A DNA stretch of 64,000 bases. Origin: VXPQ01 sp965248175 (GTDB taxonomy: Bacteria; Bacteroidota; Rhodothermia; Rhodothermales; VXPQ01). The stretch is taken from the NCBI GenBank assembly GCA_965248175.1, contig OZ252093.1, positions 1,488,001 through 1,552,000 of the forward strand, read 5' to 3'. Below the pieces are notes generated by a model, which saw only the letters and a list, made by a program, of their open reading frames with translations, was not told the DNA's origin and searched no databases. The translations under genes were made by a program, and so were the position numbers. Of the stretch, positions 17,593 to 25,539 are shown one piece after another. How positions within the stretch are numbered: the stretch's first letter is position 1; each line of letters begins with the position of its first letter.

Positions 17593-20208
17593 TTACTCGC
17601 CGTTCTCGTTTTCCCCTTCTTCCTTGTCGTCCTCCTCGATCACGAGCCGGGTCACATCGGCGATAGCGTCCCCTTCCTTCAGGTGAATGAGGCGCACGCC
17701 CTGCGTATTCCGGCTCAGCACCGAGATGTCGCCTACATTCATGCGGATCATCAGGCCATTCTGGGTCACGATCATCAGGCCGTCATCGCCCACCACATCC
17801 CGAATGGCTACAAGCCGCCCCACCTTTTCCGTTGTTTTAAGCGTGATGCGGCCCCTGCCGCCTCGTCCCTGAGGCGTGTAATCTTCCATTCGGCTGCGTT
17901 TGCCGTAGCCGTTTTCGCTGATGGCGAGAATTTCGCGCTCCGCGTTTTCCACCACGACCATCCCGACCACATCTTCATTCTGACGCAGCGTAATGCCCCG
18001 CACGCCGCGCGTGTTGCGCCCCATGGGCCGGGCTTCTTTTTCGTCGAAGCGAATGGCCTTGCCGCCCGAAGAGGCCAGAAACACATGGGCATTTCCGCTC
18101 GTCAGCCGGGCCTCGATCAGCTCGTCTCCCTCCACGACAGACAGGGCAATGATACCCGACCGCAGGGGACGTTTGAATGCTTCCAGCGCCGTCTTCTTGA
18201 CCAGCCCCTTACGCGTGGCCATCATGACGTAATGCGTTTTGCGGAATGCCTCGTCTTCGAACTGCGCTTTCGACACCGCCAGCACGGCCCGTACGCGGTC
18301 CCCCTGGTCGATCTGAATCAGGTTGCGAATCGATCTGCCTTTGGCAGTACGCGATCCGCCCGGTATCTCGTAGACGCGCAGCGAGTAGCACTGGCCGTGA
18401 TCGGTGAAGTACAGCAGGTAGTCGTGCGTGGAGGAGACGAACATATGTTCGACATAATCCTCTTCCCGCCTGCCGGTCCCCTTCATGCCGATGCCGCCCC
18501 GTCCCTGCTGGCGGTATTCGGCAAGGGAGGTCCGTTTGATCAGCGCCTGGTGCGAGATGGTAACGACCACCTGCTCCTCTTCGATCATGTCCTCCATCTC
18601 GAAATCGCCGCCGCCCATGTAGTCGATTTCCGTGCGGCGCTCGTCGGCGTACTTTGCCTGGATGTCGAGCAACTCGTCCTTGATGATCTGCATCCGCAGA
18701 CCGCGATCGGCGAGAATGTTTTCGAGGCGGCCTATTTCCTCGAGGACATCCCGGTATTCCTGTTCGATCTTCTGGCGTTCGAGGCCGGTCAGGCGGCTCA
18801 ACCGCAGTGCAAGAATAGCGTCGGCCTGGAGCTGCGTAAGCGAGAACATGGACGGAAGTTGTCCGGCGCTTTCGTCTGAGCCGAGTCCTCCGCCGTATCC
18901 GTCCACGGGCCCGTCCGGAGGTATCAGCCCGAGCCGTTCGAGCTGCGCCGCCGTCAACTGCTCCGGATAGACCCCGTTCATCAGGTTGACGCGGGCCGTG
19001 TCGGTATCCTCCGAATGGCGAATGATCGTAATGACCTGGTCGAGATGGTCGAGAGCGATCGTCAGGCCTTCGAGGATGTGCGCCCGCTCCGTTGCCTTGC
19101 GCAGATCGAACCGGGTGCGCCGCTCCACGATCTCGTGCCGGTGCCCCACATAGTGCTGTACGGCGTCTTTCAGCGTGATGGTTTTCGGGCGGCCTTTCAC
19201 CAGCGCCACCATATTCACGCCGAAGGATTGCTGGCACTGCGTGTATTTGTACAACTGGTTCTGCACGACCAGCGGCATCGCATCGTTTTTGATCTCGATC
19301 ACAACGCGCAGGCCGTCCCGGTCGGATTCGTCGCGCAGGTCGCTGATGCCCTCGATGCGCTTTTCCTTGACGTAATGGGCGATTTTTTCGAGCAGCGAAC
19401 TTTTGTTGACCTGGTAGGGGATTTCCGTAATGATGAGCGCGTCCCTCCCGGCTCGAATTTCCTCCTCGTGCATCCGGGCGCGCATTACGATACGGCCGCG
19501 GCCTGTCTGGTACGCTTCGCGCACGCCTGCGTAGCCGTAGATGATGCCGCCTGTCGGAAAATCGGGTGCCGGCAGGTACTCCATCAGGCCATCGACGTCG
19601 ATGGTATTGTCGTCGATATAAGCAATGACGGCGTCAACCGTTTCCTTTAGATTATGCGGAGGGATTTTTGTGGCCATGCCCACGGCAATGCCGTCGGAGC
19701 CGTTCAGGAGCAAATTGGGAATCGCCGCAGGCAGTACGGACGGTTCCTCGAGGGAGCCGTCGAAATTCTCCTGAAAATTGACCGTTTCCTTCTGGATGTC
19801 GCGGAGCATTTCCTCCGCGATGCGCGTCATCCGGGCCTCGGTATACCGCATGGCGGCGGCGGCGTCCCCGTCGATCGAGCCGAAGTTGCCCTGCCCGTCG
19901 ACGAGCGGGGACCGCATGGAGAAATCCTGCGCCATGCGCACCATGGTGTCGTACACCGAGGAGTCCCCGTGCGGGTGGTACTTTCCGAGCACTTCCCCGA
20001 CCACACGCGCACTTTTCTTGTAGCCGGCTCCTGCGCTCAGCCCAAGGTCGCTCATGCCGTAAAGCACGCGCCGGTGTACGGGTTTCAGCCCGTCACGGAT
20101 GTCCGGCAGCGCCCGGCTTACGATCACCGACATCGAATAATCAATGTAGGAGGACTTCATTTCCTCCTCGATATTGATCGGGATGATCCGCGAGTCGTCC
20201 TGTTCCAT
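17593..20208 (-). CDS. gyrA: DNA gyrase subunit A
   Basis: An 871-residue subunit of the type IIA topoisomerase that introduces negative supercoils. The catalytic Tyr is Y122 in AAMRYTEARM. The quinolone-resistance-determining region keeps Ser83 and Asp87 at the same numbers as Escherichia coli (HPHGDSSVYDTMV), the susceptible-type residues. A GyrA-box-like QQGRGGIGMKG lies at the start of the C-terminal beta-pinwheel, which supports GyrA rather than ParC. The acidic tail (EEDDKEEGENENGE) is typical. The gene is preceded by a hairpin in its leader and faces lat. Confidence 0.96.
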   Translation of the reverse strand: MEQDDSRIIPINIEEEMKSSYIDYSMSVIVSRALPDIRDGLKPVHRRVLYGMSDLGLSAGAGYKKSARVVGEVLGKYHPHGDSSVYDTMVRMAQDFSMRSPLVDGQGNFGSIDGDAAAAMRYTEARMTRIAEEMLRDIQKETVNFQENFDGSLEEPSVLPAAIPNLLLNGSDGIAVGMATKIPPHNLKETVDAVIAYIDDNTIDVDGLMEYLPAPDFPTGGIIYGYAGVREAYQTGRGRIVMRARMHEEEIRAGRDALIITEIPYQVNKSSLLEKIAHYVKEKRIEGISDLRDESDRDGLRVVIEIKNDAMPLVVQNQLYKYTQCQQSFGVNMVALVKGRPKTITLKDAVQHYVGHRHEIVERRTRFDLRKATERAHILEGLTIALDHLDQVITIIRHSEDTDTARVNLMNGVYPEQLTAAQLERLGLIPPDGPVDGYGGGLGSDESAGQLPSMFSLTQLQADAILALRLSRLTGLERQKIEQEYRDVLEEIGRLENILADRGLRMQIIKDELLDIQAKYADERRTEIDYMGGGDFEMEDMIEEEQVVVTISHQALIKRTSLAEYRQQGRGGIGMKGTGRREEDYVEHMFVSSTHDYLLYFTDHGQCYSLRVYEIPGGSRTAKGRSIRNLIQIDQGDRVRAVLAVSKAQFEDEAFRKTHYVMMATRKGLVKKTALEAFKRPLRSGIIALSVVEGDELIEARLTSGNAHVFLASSGGKAIRFDEKEARPMGRNTRGVRGITLRQNEDVVGMVVVENAEREILAISENGYGKRSRMEDYTPQGRGGRGRITLKTTEKVGRLVAIRDVVGDDGLMIVTQNGLMIRMNVGDISVLSRNTQGVRLIHLKEGDAIADVTRLVIEEDDKEEGENENGE

Positions 20209-20241
20209 ATAGGTTACGTACCGGTTGGAAATACCTCGATG

Positions 20242-20265
20242 CTTCCTGGAGGAATTCCAGGGAAG
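20242..20265 (-). promoter_or_regulatory. imperfect hairpin in gyrA leader
   Basis: An inverted repeat of about nine pairs with one bulge and a five-base loop, 34-57 nt before the gyrA start codon. It could influence gyrA expression or be part of an operator. No known motif was recognised. Confidence 0.3.
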
Positions 20266-20389
20266 ACTATATCCTTACAAGATACGAAATTCCCCCCTGT
20301 ACCGCAACTTTTCGGCGCCTTTCGGAGAGTCCTCAAGTCGTTGATATGCAAGGGATTACGGGAAATTTTCGTGAAGGGGTTGCGGGGTG

Positions 20390-20397
20390 TATGGTTG
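20390..20397. repeat. 8-bp target-site duplication, left copy
   Basis: TATGGTTG immediately outside the left terminal repeat of the insertion element; identical to 21795-21802. Eight base pairs is the duplication length known for IS1595-family elements. Confidence 0.9.
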
Positions 20398-20420
20398 GGG
20401 AATTATAAGGAATTGTTGAC
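20398..20420 (+). repeat. IS left terminal inverted repeat (23 bp)
   Basis: Perfect reverse complement of 21772-21794. Its inner end overlaps the -35 box of the transposase promoter. Confidence 0.92.
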
Positions 20421-20444
20421 AAGAGGGAATAAATATCGTATTAT
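20416..20444 (+). promoter_or_regulatory. transposase promoter, TTGACA-17-TATTAT
   Basis: TTGACA at 20416-20421, exactly 17 bp, then TATTAT at 20439-20444: a near-consensus sigma70-type promoter. The -35 box lies partly inside the terminal repeat, so transposase binding could repress transcription. The GTG start at 20450 follows so closely that translation more likely begins at the ATG at 20459 or later at 20471. Confidence 0.6.
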
Positions 20445-20449
20445 TACAG

Positions 20450-21413
20450 GTGCACAAAATGGAGACCGTCATGGCACATGTAGCACCTGGAAAAGCGCAC
20501 CGCAGCGGCATTACCCTGATGCAACTGGCCGATATGTTTCCCGACGAGGAAGCGGCCCGCAAGTGGTTCGAATCTCGTATCTGGCCGGACGGTCGCCATT
20601 GCCCGCGCTGCAAGGGAACACGCACCCGCGAAGCGTCTCATCATTGCATGCCCTACTGGTGCACCGACTGCCGCAAGTACTTTTCCGTCAAGGTCGGAAC
20701 GGTCATGGAGGGGTCGAATCTGTCGCTCCGCAAATGGGCGTATGCGATTTACCTGCATACGACAAATCTGAAAGGCGTTTCCTCGATGAAACTGCATCGG
20801 GATATCGGGATCGCGCAGAACTCGGCGTGGCACCTGCTCCAACGCATCCGCAAGGCGTTCGAGGGCGCCGATAACGACCTGTTCGGCGGCCCCGTTGAAG
20901 TCGATGAGACGTACGTAGGGGGCACGGAATCGAACAAGCACGAATCGAAGAAACTCCACGCTGGCCGGGGAACTGTAGGCAAGACCGCCGTTGTCGGAGC
21001 AAAGGATCGGGCCACTGGCAAGATCAAGGCGGAAGTCGTGCAGAATACGACAAGCCGGACGTTGCAAGGCTTCGTTCTGGACAACGCCGAATTGGGTGCG
21101 GTCGTCTACACGGACGACAACAAGGCATACGCGGGTCTGCCGGTACATCTACGACCTTGCGAGCGTCCAGCACTCGGTAGGCGAATACGTACGCGGCATG
21201 GCGCACACCAACGGCATAGAATCGTTCTGGGCAACCCTCAAACGAGCACACAAGGGCGTATACCACAAGATGAGCCGCAAGCACCTTCACCGCTATGTGG
21301 CGGATTTCTCAGGCCGCCACGGATTGCGCGAACTCGACACGCTGGAACAGATGGGCCTTGTCGCCTGCGCAATGGTGGGCAAGCGGCTCCGGTACAGAAC
21401 GCTGGTGGCTTAA
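20450..21413 (+). pseudogene. IS1595-family transposase, frameshifted
   Basis: The N-terminal zinc ribbon has CPRC and CTDC pairs (about residues 50-75). The DDE catalytic core is recognisable: EVDETYVGG gives the first Asp, VYTDDNKAY the second, and HTNGIESFWATLKRAHKG the terminal Asn/Glu region. The frame is intact to about 21142, where one extra G (20140s codon CCG then GTA instead of TAC) shifts it. Reading resumes in the +1 frame as YIYDLASVQHSVGEYV and ends at 21413 with the correct C terminus. The unshifted frame runs on to 21448 as nonsense. The shift separates the second and third catalytic residues, so the enzyme is probably dead. Programmed frameshifting is possible in principle, but the site GCCGGTA is not a slippery heptamer. 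Confidence 0.85.
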
Positions 21414-21721
21414 TCCGGCACGGACCGCAAGCCCGCGCCATGCGATAGGCCCGCAGCGTCGATGATTGCGTACACCGCAGGGGATATCTCGCCATGCCAG
21501 GCAAGGTCTACGTCAGAGAGTGTCCACGTATCCTTAAAGGCGGCCTCTGAACCTATTGGGGCGGAATAGTTGCGGTTAGAGTTGAACGGCGGGTCGAGGT
21601 AGATGAGATCGACCGAGGCGGAGTTCATGCCCCTCATTACGTCCAGATTGTCGCCCGTCCACAGGGTCCGGTTTGCCCAATTCGGCCCGGTTGTTGCCGT
21701 GTGTGTGTGTGCATCGTATAC
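21410..21721 (-). pseudogene. N-terminal fragment of a site-specific DNA methyltransferase
   Basis: The open frame reads TGPNWANRTLWTGDNLDVMRGMN, then DLIYLDPPFNSNRNY, then FKDTWTLSDVDLAWHGEI. This is the N terminus of a beta-class amino-methyltransferase with catalytic motif DPPF. It stops after about 100 residues (AGLSHGAGLRSVPD), well before the SAM-binding motif, and its stop codon overlaps the transposase stop on the other strand. No good upstream start is visible (the in-frame ATG codons are internal). It lies wholly inside the insertion element and is best read as a truncated passenger gene. It cannot be an active enzyme. Confidence 0.75.
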
Positions 21722-21771
21722 CTATAAAGCCCTATACTGCAGGGGCCTGTATACGAGGAAGATCGCAGGCC

Positions 21772-21794
21772 GTCAACAATTCCTTATAATTCCC
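21772..21794 (-). repeat. IS right terminal inverted repeat (23 bp)
   Basis: Perfect reverse complement of the left terminal repeat at 20398-20420. Confidence 0.92.
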
Positions 21795-21802
21795 TATGGT
21801 TG
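21795..21802. repeat. 8-bp target-site duplication, right copy
   Basis: TATGGTTG, identical to 20390-20397, directly abutting the right terminal repeat. Confidence 0.9.
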
Positions 21803-21827
21803 GGGTGTTTGAGATGGGGGGTGGGCG

Positions 21828-21867
21828 GGTAGAAAATCTACCATAGCCATGCACTATTTCAGTGCAT
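21828..21867. repeat. two tandem small hairpins
   Basis: GGTAGA-AAA-TCTACC (21828-21842) and ATGCACT-ATTTC-AGTGCAT (21849-21867), both perfect stems. They lie just beyond the insertion element, in DNA with no gene. They could be a terminator region of a lost gene or folded ends of an older element; no T-run follows. Confidence 0.5.
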
Positions 21868-21884
21868 AATCTGGTACACCTCAC

Positions 21885-21914
21885 TTGACAGGACAGCCTC
21901 CGATGATGTATCCT
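21885..21914 (+). promoter_or_regulatory. possible promoter TTGACA-18-TATCCT
   Basis: A consensus -35 hexamer and a four-of-six -10 hexamer, 18 bp apart, about 90 bp before the truncated gene at 22000. Confidence 0.35.
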
Positions 21915-21999
21915 TTAAACGAAAAGCGCCATGCAAGGTGTTCTACCCAGCCCGTAAAATCATATCTTGAAGCCACTTCAATCTTCCCAAACCGCTTCT

Positions 22000-22149
22000 A
22001 TGGCCAGAGGTGATACATGGAGTAAAATGGAGTGTGAAGCGATTGTCACTGATTATATTGATATGTTATCGCATGAATGTAGTGGCAAATCATTTAACAA
22101 AGCCCAGCATCGTCGAATTTTACAAAAGAAAGGGGGCTTATACGTTTAA
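22000..22149 (+). pseudogene. N-terminal fragment of a DUF3883/HNH-type accessory protein
   Basis: From the ATG at 22000 the frame reads MARGDTWSKMECEAIVTDYI, then DMLSHECSGKSFNKAQHRR. This closely resembles the N terminus of large proteins annotated as DUF3883-containing or HNH-endonuclease-like (pattern W-x-x-x-E-x-E-x-I-V-x-D-Y-x-x-M-L ... NK-x-x-HRR), which are usual in defence islands. The similarity ends a few codons after HRR, exactly where the left inverted repeat of the AT-rich islet begins, and a stop follows in the repeat-adjacent sequence. The rest of the gene is absent on the far side of the islet. I infer truncation by the islet or a linked deletion. Confidence 0.55.
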
Positions 22150-22158
22150 CTTGACAAA
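22137..22158 (+). repeat. islet left inverted repeat (22 bp)
   Basis: Begins CTTATACGTTTAAC; perfect reverse complement of 23066-23087. It contains an internal TTGACA. Confidence 0.9.
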
Positions 22159-22327
22159 TCGGAAAGCCGGTATTAAGAGGCCGGAGGAGCCTAAGTCGGG
22201 GTCGTCGAGGTAAAGGCATTAAGTTATTAATTATCAAGAACTTATAAAAAAACTTGACGTTATGGGAACTTTTTATAAATATAATAGGTATAAACAACAC
22301 AATCAATTTGACAACGGAGATAACAAC

Positions 22328-22990
22328 ATGAAATACTTGCGTTTCGCATCGGTTTTGTTTGTAGGGCTTTTTTCAATGGGCATCTTTGCGTCATCCGGCG
22401 ATTGCCAGGAAAATACCGTGTTGGCGCTTACAGAAAAACAATCGGAGGCATCGCTCTCAGTGGAAGCTGACGATCTGTTCAATATCTTGAGGCAGCACTT
22501 AAGCCCCGAAGGAGGCGAAGTGGTTGTATTTTTAAGCGACAGTTTTTTCAAAGAGATTGAAGCCGATTATAAAGAGATTGATGTCACTTATACTTGGACA
22601 CCGAATGCTGAAGGCCGAGTGAATGACTATATAAAATTTGCTCAATTCGTAGGCGAAGATGCATCAGATTGGTTACCGTGGGATGTTACTGCGGCAGCCG
22701 CAACTACGGCAAAAGCCTATAATGTTAACGAAACTGATTGTCGTGTAAGTGTAAACACTTCACCGCGAGACGACGATGGGTTGGCGTTTGTAGCATGCTG
22801 GATTGAGGTTATGGAGAACTGCGAACAAGGATTAAGTGTTTTCGAGATTGATAATGAGTATTACATTCATCCTAATTGTTCTTTGTTCGATTTTATTGAA
22901 GATATTATTGAAGCTGCGGAAAACTGTAAAGAAGGAGCGCATATCTACAAGACCGACAATGGCATTCGCATCGATTCTAATTGTTTCTAA
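22328..22990 (+). CDS. secreted protein of unknown function with C-terminal tandem repeats (220 aa)
   Basis: The ATG at 22328 is preceded at good distance by GGAG and opens a clear signal peptide (MKYLRFASVLFVGLFSMGIF, cleavage around SSG-DCQE). The mature protein is acidic. Its last 80 residues contain two related units: ENCEQGLSVFEIDNEYYIHPNC and ENCKEGAHIYKTDNGIRIDSNC, each starting ENC and ending NC, which suggests paired cysteines and a small repeated fold. The middle has an AAAATTAKAY segment. I do not recognise the family. It is the only gene inside the 22-bp inverted-repeat islet and has a codon and base composition unlike its neighbours, so it was probably acquired by transfer. A longer in-frame start at 22262 lacks a ribosome site. 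Confidence 0.75.
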   Translation: MKYLRFASVLFVGLFSMGIFASSGDCQENTVLALTEKQSEASLSVEADDLFNILRQHLSPEGGEVVVFLSDSFFKEIEADYKEIDVTYTWTPNAEGRVNDYIKFAQFVGEDASDWLPWDVTAAAATTAKAYNVNETDCRVSVNTSPRDDDGLAFVACWIEVMENCEQGLSVFEIDNEYYIHPNCSLFDFIEDIIEAAENCKEGAHIYKTDNGIRIDSNCF

Positions 22991-23065
22991 TTGTTGGTAG
23001 TCATTGCATATACGTCCCGAAATAGCCCGTAAAAACTGGATAATTTTTCACGTGTATTTAGGTGG

Positions 23066-23087
23066 TTTGTCAAGTTAAACGTATAAG
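23066..23087 (-). repeat. islet right inverted repeat (22 bp)
   Basis: Perfect reverse complement of 22137-22158, 76 bp after the end of the islet gene. Confidence 0.9.
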
Positions 23088-23273
23088 TCCTAAAGAGGAT
23101 CATGCGTAGCAGGCCTTGGTTAAGGTGCAGCGATTTTTTTCTCGAGTACCACTCCCATCGTCTCGGGTCTCTCATCCGAGCGGGCGTCTCCCCCCCGGAA
23201 CCTTTCCCGGCGCCGGGCGAAAACAAGATGCTTCTCCTTGCCCCCTGCCATGCCGTTGAGGCGACTGCTGTTC

Positions 23274-25538
23274 ATGCGTATTTCGTATTGTCTCCTGCAG
23301 GCGCTTCTATCCGTTGCGATTGCAGGAGCGGCGCTTGCTCAGGATACCGTCCGGGAGAGCGCCTCGCTCAGCGGATATGTCCGCGACGTTACTTCCGGCG
23401 AAACCCTGCTCTTGGCGAATGTGCGGGTGGATGGCACGTCGATCGGGGCGGCCACCAACAACTCGGGATACTACACGGTGACGGGTATTCCGCCGGGCGC
23501 CCTGACGGTTGCGGTGTCCTACATCGGGTATCGCACCGAGCGCGTCGAGGTCGAACTGGCCCCCGGCGAGCAACGCCGGCTGGACATTGAGCTACTCCCG
23601 GAAGAGCAAGACATAGAGGAAGTCACGGTCACCGGGGAGCGGGAGGAGTTGTACGAAGCCCGCAAGATCGGCGTACAGCAACTCCAGACGCAGCTCATCA
23701 AGTCGCTCCCGGCGTTCCTGCAGCCGGACGTATTCCGATCCCTGCAACTGCTGCCCGGCGTGAAGGCGGCCTCGGATTATTCGAGCGGTCTCTACATCCG
23801 GGGAGGCGGGCCGGATCAGACGCTCATTCTGCTCGACCGCACCTCCATCTACAACCCGTCGCATTTCTTTGGTGTTTTTTCGACGTTCAATCCGGACGCC
23901 ATCAAGGATGTGCGGCTCTACAAGGGCGGATTTCCTGCCGAGTACGGTGGTCGTTTGGGTTCGGTAGTCGATATCTACAACCGGGACGGCAACCGGCGCG
24001 AATTCGACGCCGGCCTCAGCATCGGTTTGCTTTCGTCGCGGGGGATCATCGAGGGTCCCTGGCGCCGCGGGTCCTATATGCTGGCGATGCGGCGGTCCAC
24101 CATCGAACCGGTATTGTATTTTTTGCGCAAGGCCGACATCCAGGGCATTCCGGACGCGTTTTACTTTGTGGACGTGAACGGAAAGTTCAATTTCGATCTC
24201 TCGAACAGGGACTTCTTTTCGCTCGCGTTCTATGCCGGGCAGGATGCGCTCGACATCGAAATCGTGGACGACGCTCTTGTGAATATCCGGTACGGGAACA
24301 GGTCGCTGAGCATGAACTGGACCCACCTTTTTTCGCAGGAGCTCTTTTCCAACTTCACGTTCACGGGATCGAAGTATTTCAGCAAGCCGGTGATCGAGCT
24401 GGCGGCCACGCCTATCGAGAACGACAACACGGTAGACGATATTTCCGTCAAGGGCGATTTTGAATACATCCCCGGCGGGAATATTTCGGCGAAGGCCGGT
24501 TTCTGGTCAGGATTCCTGACATTGCGTTTGCACACCGACTTCAACGAGGAGGAAGTGCTCGACTGGCGTACCCGGAGCGTGTATACATCGGCGTATGCAC
24601 AGGCCACCTGGCGGCCGGCGCCCCGCGTGTCCATCGAGGGCGGCATCCGGGGCAATTATTTCCAGGAGGGCCGGTTTGTCCGGGCGTCCCCTCGCTTGTC
24701 GTTCGAATACGAACCGATGCCGTCTTTGCGGCTTCAGGCCGCCTACGGGCGATACTACCAGTTCCTCACGCTCATAACCAGCGAAATTTTTTCAGGATTC
24801 GACACCTGGCTGGCCACTGGAGAGGGGGTACGCCCTGCTTACGGTAATCAGGCGGTGATCGGCATGAAGCACATCTCGCCGCTGGGTTTCAATCTGGATG
24901 TTGAGGCCTATTACCGTACGATGCAGGATCTTTTCGAGTGGGATCCTTTCGTGCAGGACGTGGCGGGGCTGGACTATGCCGAGTTGTTTCATTTCGGGGA
25001 TGGCCATGCCTATGGCCTCGAAACGACCGTGCAGCGCACGCAAGGGCGCGTGAACGGGTTCGTGGCCAGTACGCTGAGCCGTACCCGGCGCCGGTTTCCG
25101 AACATCAACAATTTCGGGTTCTATTCGCCCAAACACGATCGCACGCTGGACGTGAAGACCGTGCTCAATGTCGAAATATCACGCGCCTTTCGGGCCAGCG
25201 CCGTCTGGGTGTATGCAACCGGGCAGGCCTACACCGAACCGCTCGCACAATACCGGCTCGTGAATTCGCCGTTTGATTCGGACTGGTCCAATGTGCTGGT
25301 CACGAAATACAACAATCGCCGCCTGCCCCCCTACCATCGGCTGGATGTAGGCGTTTCCTGGGATACCAGGTTATTCGGAGCGGACTTCGAACTGCAGGCG
25401 CAGGTGCTCAACGCCTACAGCCGGCGCAATATCTGGTTCTATTTCTTCGATTTCACCGACGCAGCGGATATCGTACGGAACGAAGTACCGCAGATTCCCG
25501 TGCCGCTGCCGAACATTGCATTCACCTTCGATTTCTGA
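23274..25538 (+). CDS. TonB-dependent receptor with carboxypeptidase-regulatory-like domain
   Basis: An outer-membrane receptor for active uptake. The ATG at 23274 starts a clean signal peptide ending GAALAQD; earlier in-frame starts (23250 ATG, 23238 TTG) lack a ribosome site. Residues of about 30-115 form the CarboxypepD_reg-like beta-sandwich (LSGYVRDVTSGETLLLANVRV). A plug domain follows (SLPAFLQPDVFRSLQLLPGV, then YIRGGGPDQTLILLDR) and then a beta-barrel ending in the typical C-terminal aromatic strand (NIAFTFDF). The receptor is followed with a 1-bp gap by a DUF4249 lipoprotein, a pairing common in Bacteroidota, where the lipoprotein is thought to assist the receptor. The substrate is unknown. 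Confidence 0.95.
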   Translation: MRISYCLLQALLSVAIAGAALAQDTVRESASLSGYVRDVTSGETLLLANVRVDGTSIGAATNNSGYYTVTGIPPGALTVAVSYIGYRTERVEVELAPGEQRRLDIELLPEEQDIEEVTVTGEREELYEARKIGVQQLQTQLIKSLPAFLQPDVFRSLQLLPGVKAASDYSSGLYIRGGGPDQTLILLDRTSIYNPSHFFGVFSTFNPDAIKDVRLYKGGFPAEYGGRLGSVVDIYNRDGNRREFDAGLSIGLLSSRGIIEGPWRRGSYMLAMRRSTIEPVLYFLRKADIQGIPDAFYFVDVNGKFNFDLSNRDFFSLAFYAGQDALDIEIVDDALVNIRYGNRSLSMNWTHLFSQELFSNFTFTGSKYFSKPVIELAATPIENDNTVDDISVKGDFEYIPGGNISAKAGFWSGFLTLRLHTDFNEEEVLDWRTRSVYTSAYAQATWRPAPRVSIEGGIRGNYFQEGRFVRASPRLSFEYEPMPSLRLQAAYGRYYQFLTLITSEIFSGFDTWLATGEGVRPAYGNQAVIGMKHISPLGFNLDVEAYYRTMQDLFEWDPFVQDVAGLDYAELFHFGDGHAYGLETTVQRTQGRVNGFVASTLSRTRRRFPNINNFGFYSPKHDRTLDVKTVLNVEISRAFRASAVWVYATGQAYTEPLAQYRLVNSPFDSDWSNVLVTKYNNRRLPPYHRLDVGVSWDTRLFGADFELQAQVLNAYSRRNIWFYFFDFTDAADIVRNEVPQIPVPLPNIAFTFDF

Positions 25539-25539
25539 C

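Larger units (their letters stand above)
20398..21794 (+). mobile_element. IS1595-family insertion sequence (1397 bp), decayed
   Basis: The element has every boundary mark: a perfect 23-bp terminal inverted repeat starting GGG (20398-20420 and 21772-21794), an 8-bp target duplication (TATGGTTG) on both sides, and a transposase with the zinc-ribbon plus ISXO2-like DDE layout of the IS1595 family. The transposase carries a single-base frameshift. A fragment of a DNA methyltransferase lies on the opposite strand between the transposase and the right end. Passenger genes are known in this family, so the fragment is probably the remnant of one. With a broken transposase the element should not move unless helped in trans. 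Confidence 0.9.
22137..23087 (+). mobile_element. AT-rich islet bounded by perfect 22-bp inverted repeats (possible mobile insertion cassette)
   Basis: A 951-bp segment whose ends are perfect 22-bp reverse complements (22137-22158 and 23066-23087). It is visibly richer in A and T than the genes on either side. It carries a single gene for an exported protein and no transposase. That matches the idea of a mobile insertion cassette: IS-type ends enclosing a non-transposase gene, moved in trans. I could not see a target-site duplication (left flank ends GGGGG, right flank starts TCCTAAAG), so mobility is inferred from the repeats, composition and interrupted neighbouring gene. Confidence 0.55.

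Noticed and set aside
22010..22213. Second overlapping frame across the left islet repeat
   Set aside because: It is a shadow of the truncated gene in another frame. The AYTFNLTN sequence comes from the repeat itself, and the mirror frame at the right repeat gives the same peptide.
22990..23087. Integron attC site at the right end of the islet
   Set aside because: GTTAAAC fits the core-site pattern GTTRRRY, but no matching RYYYAAC partner lies 50-140 bp upstream and there is no integrase. The paired repeats span the whole islet instead.
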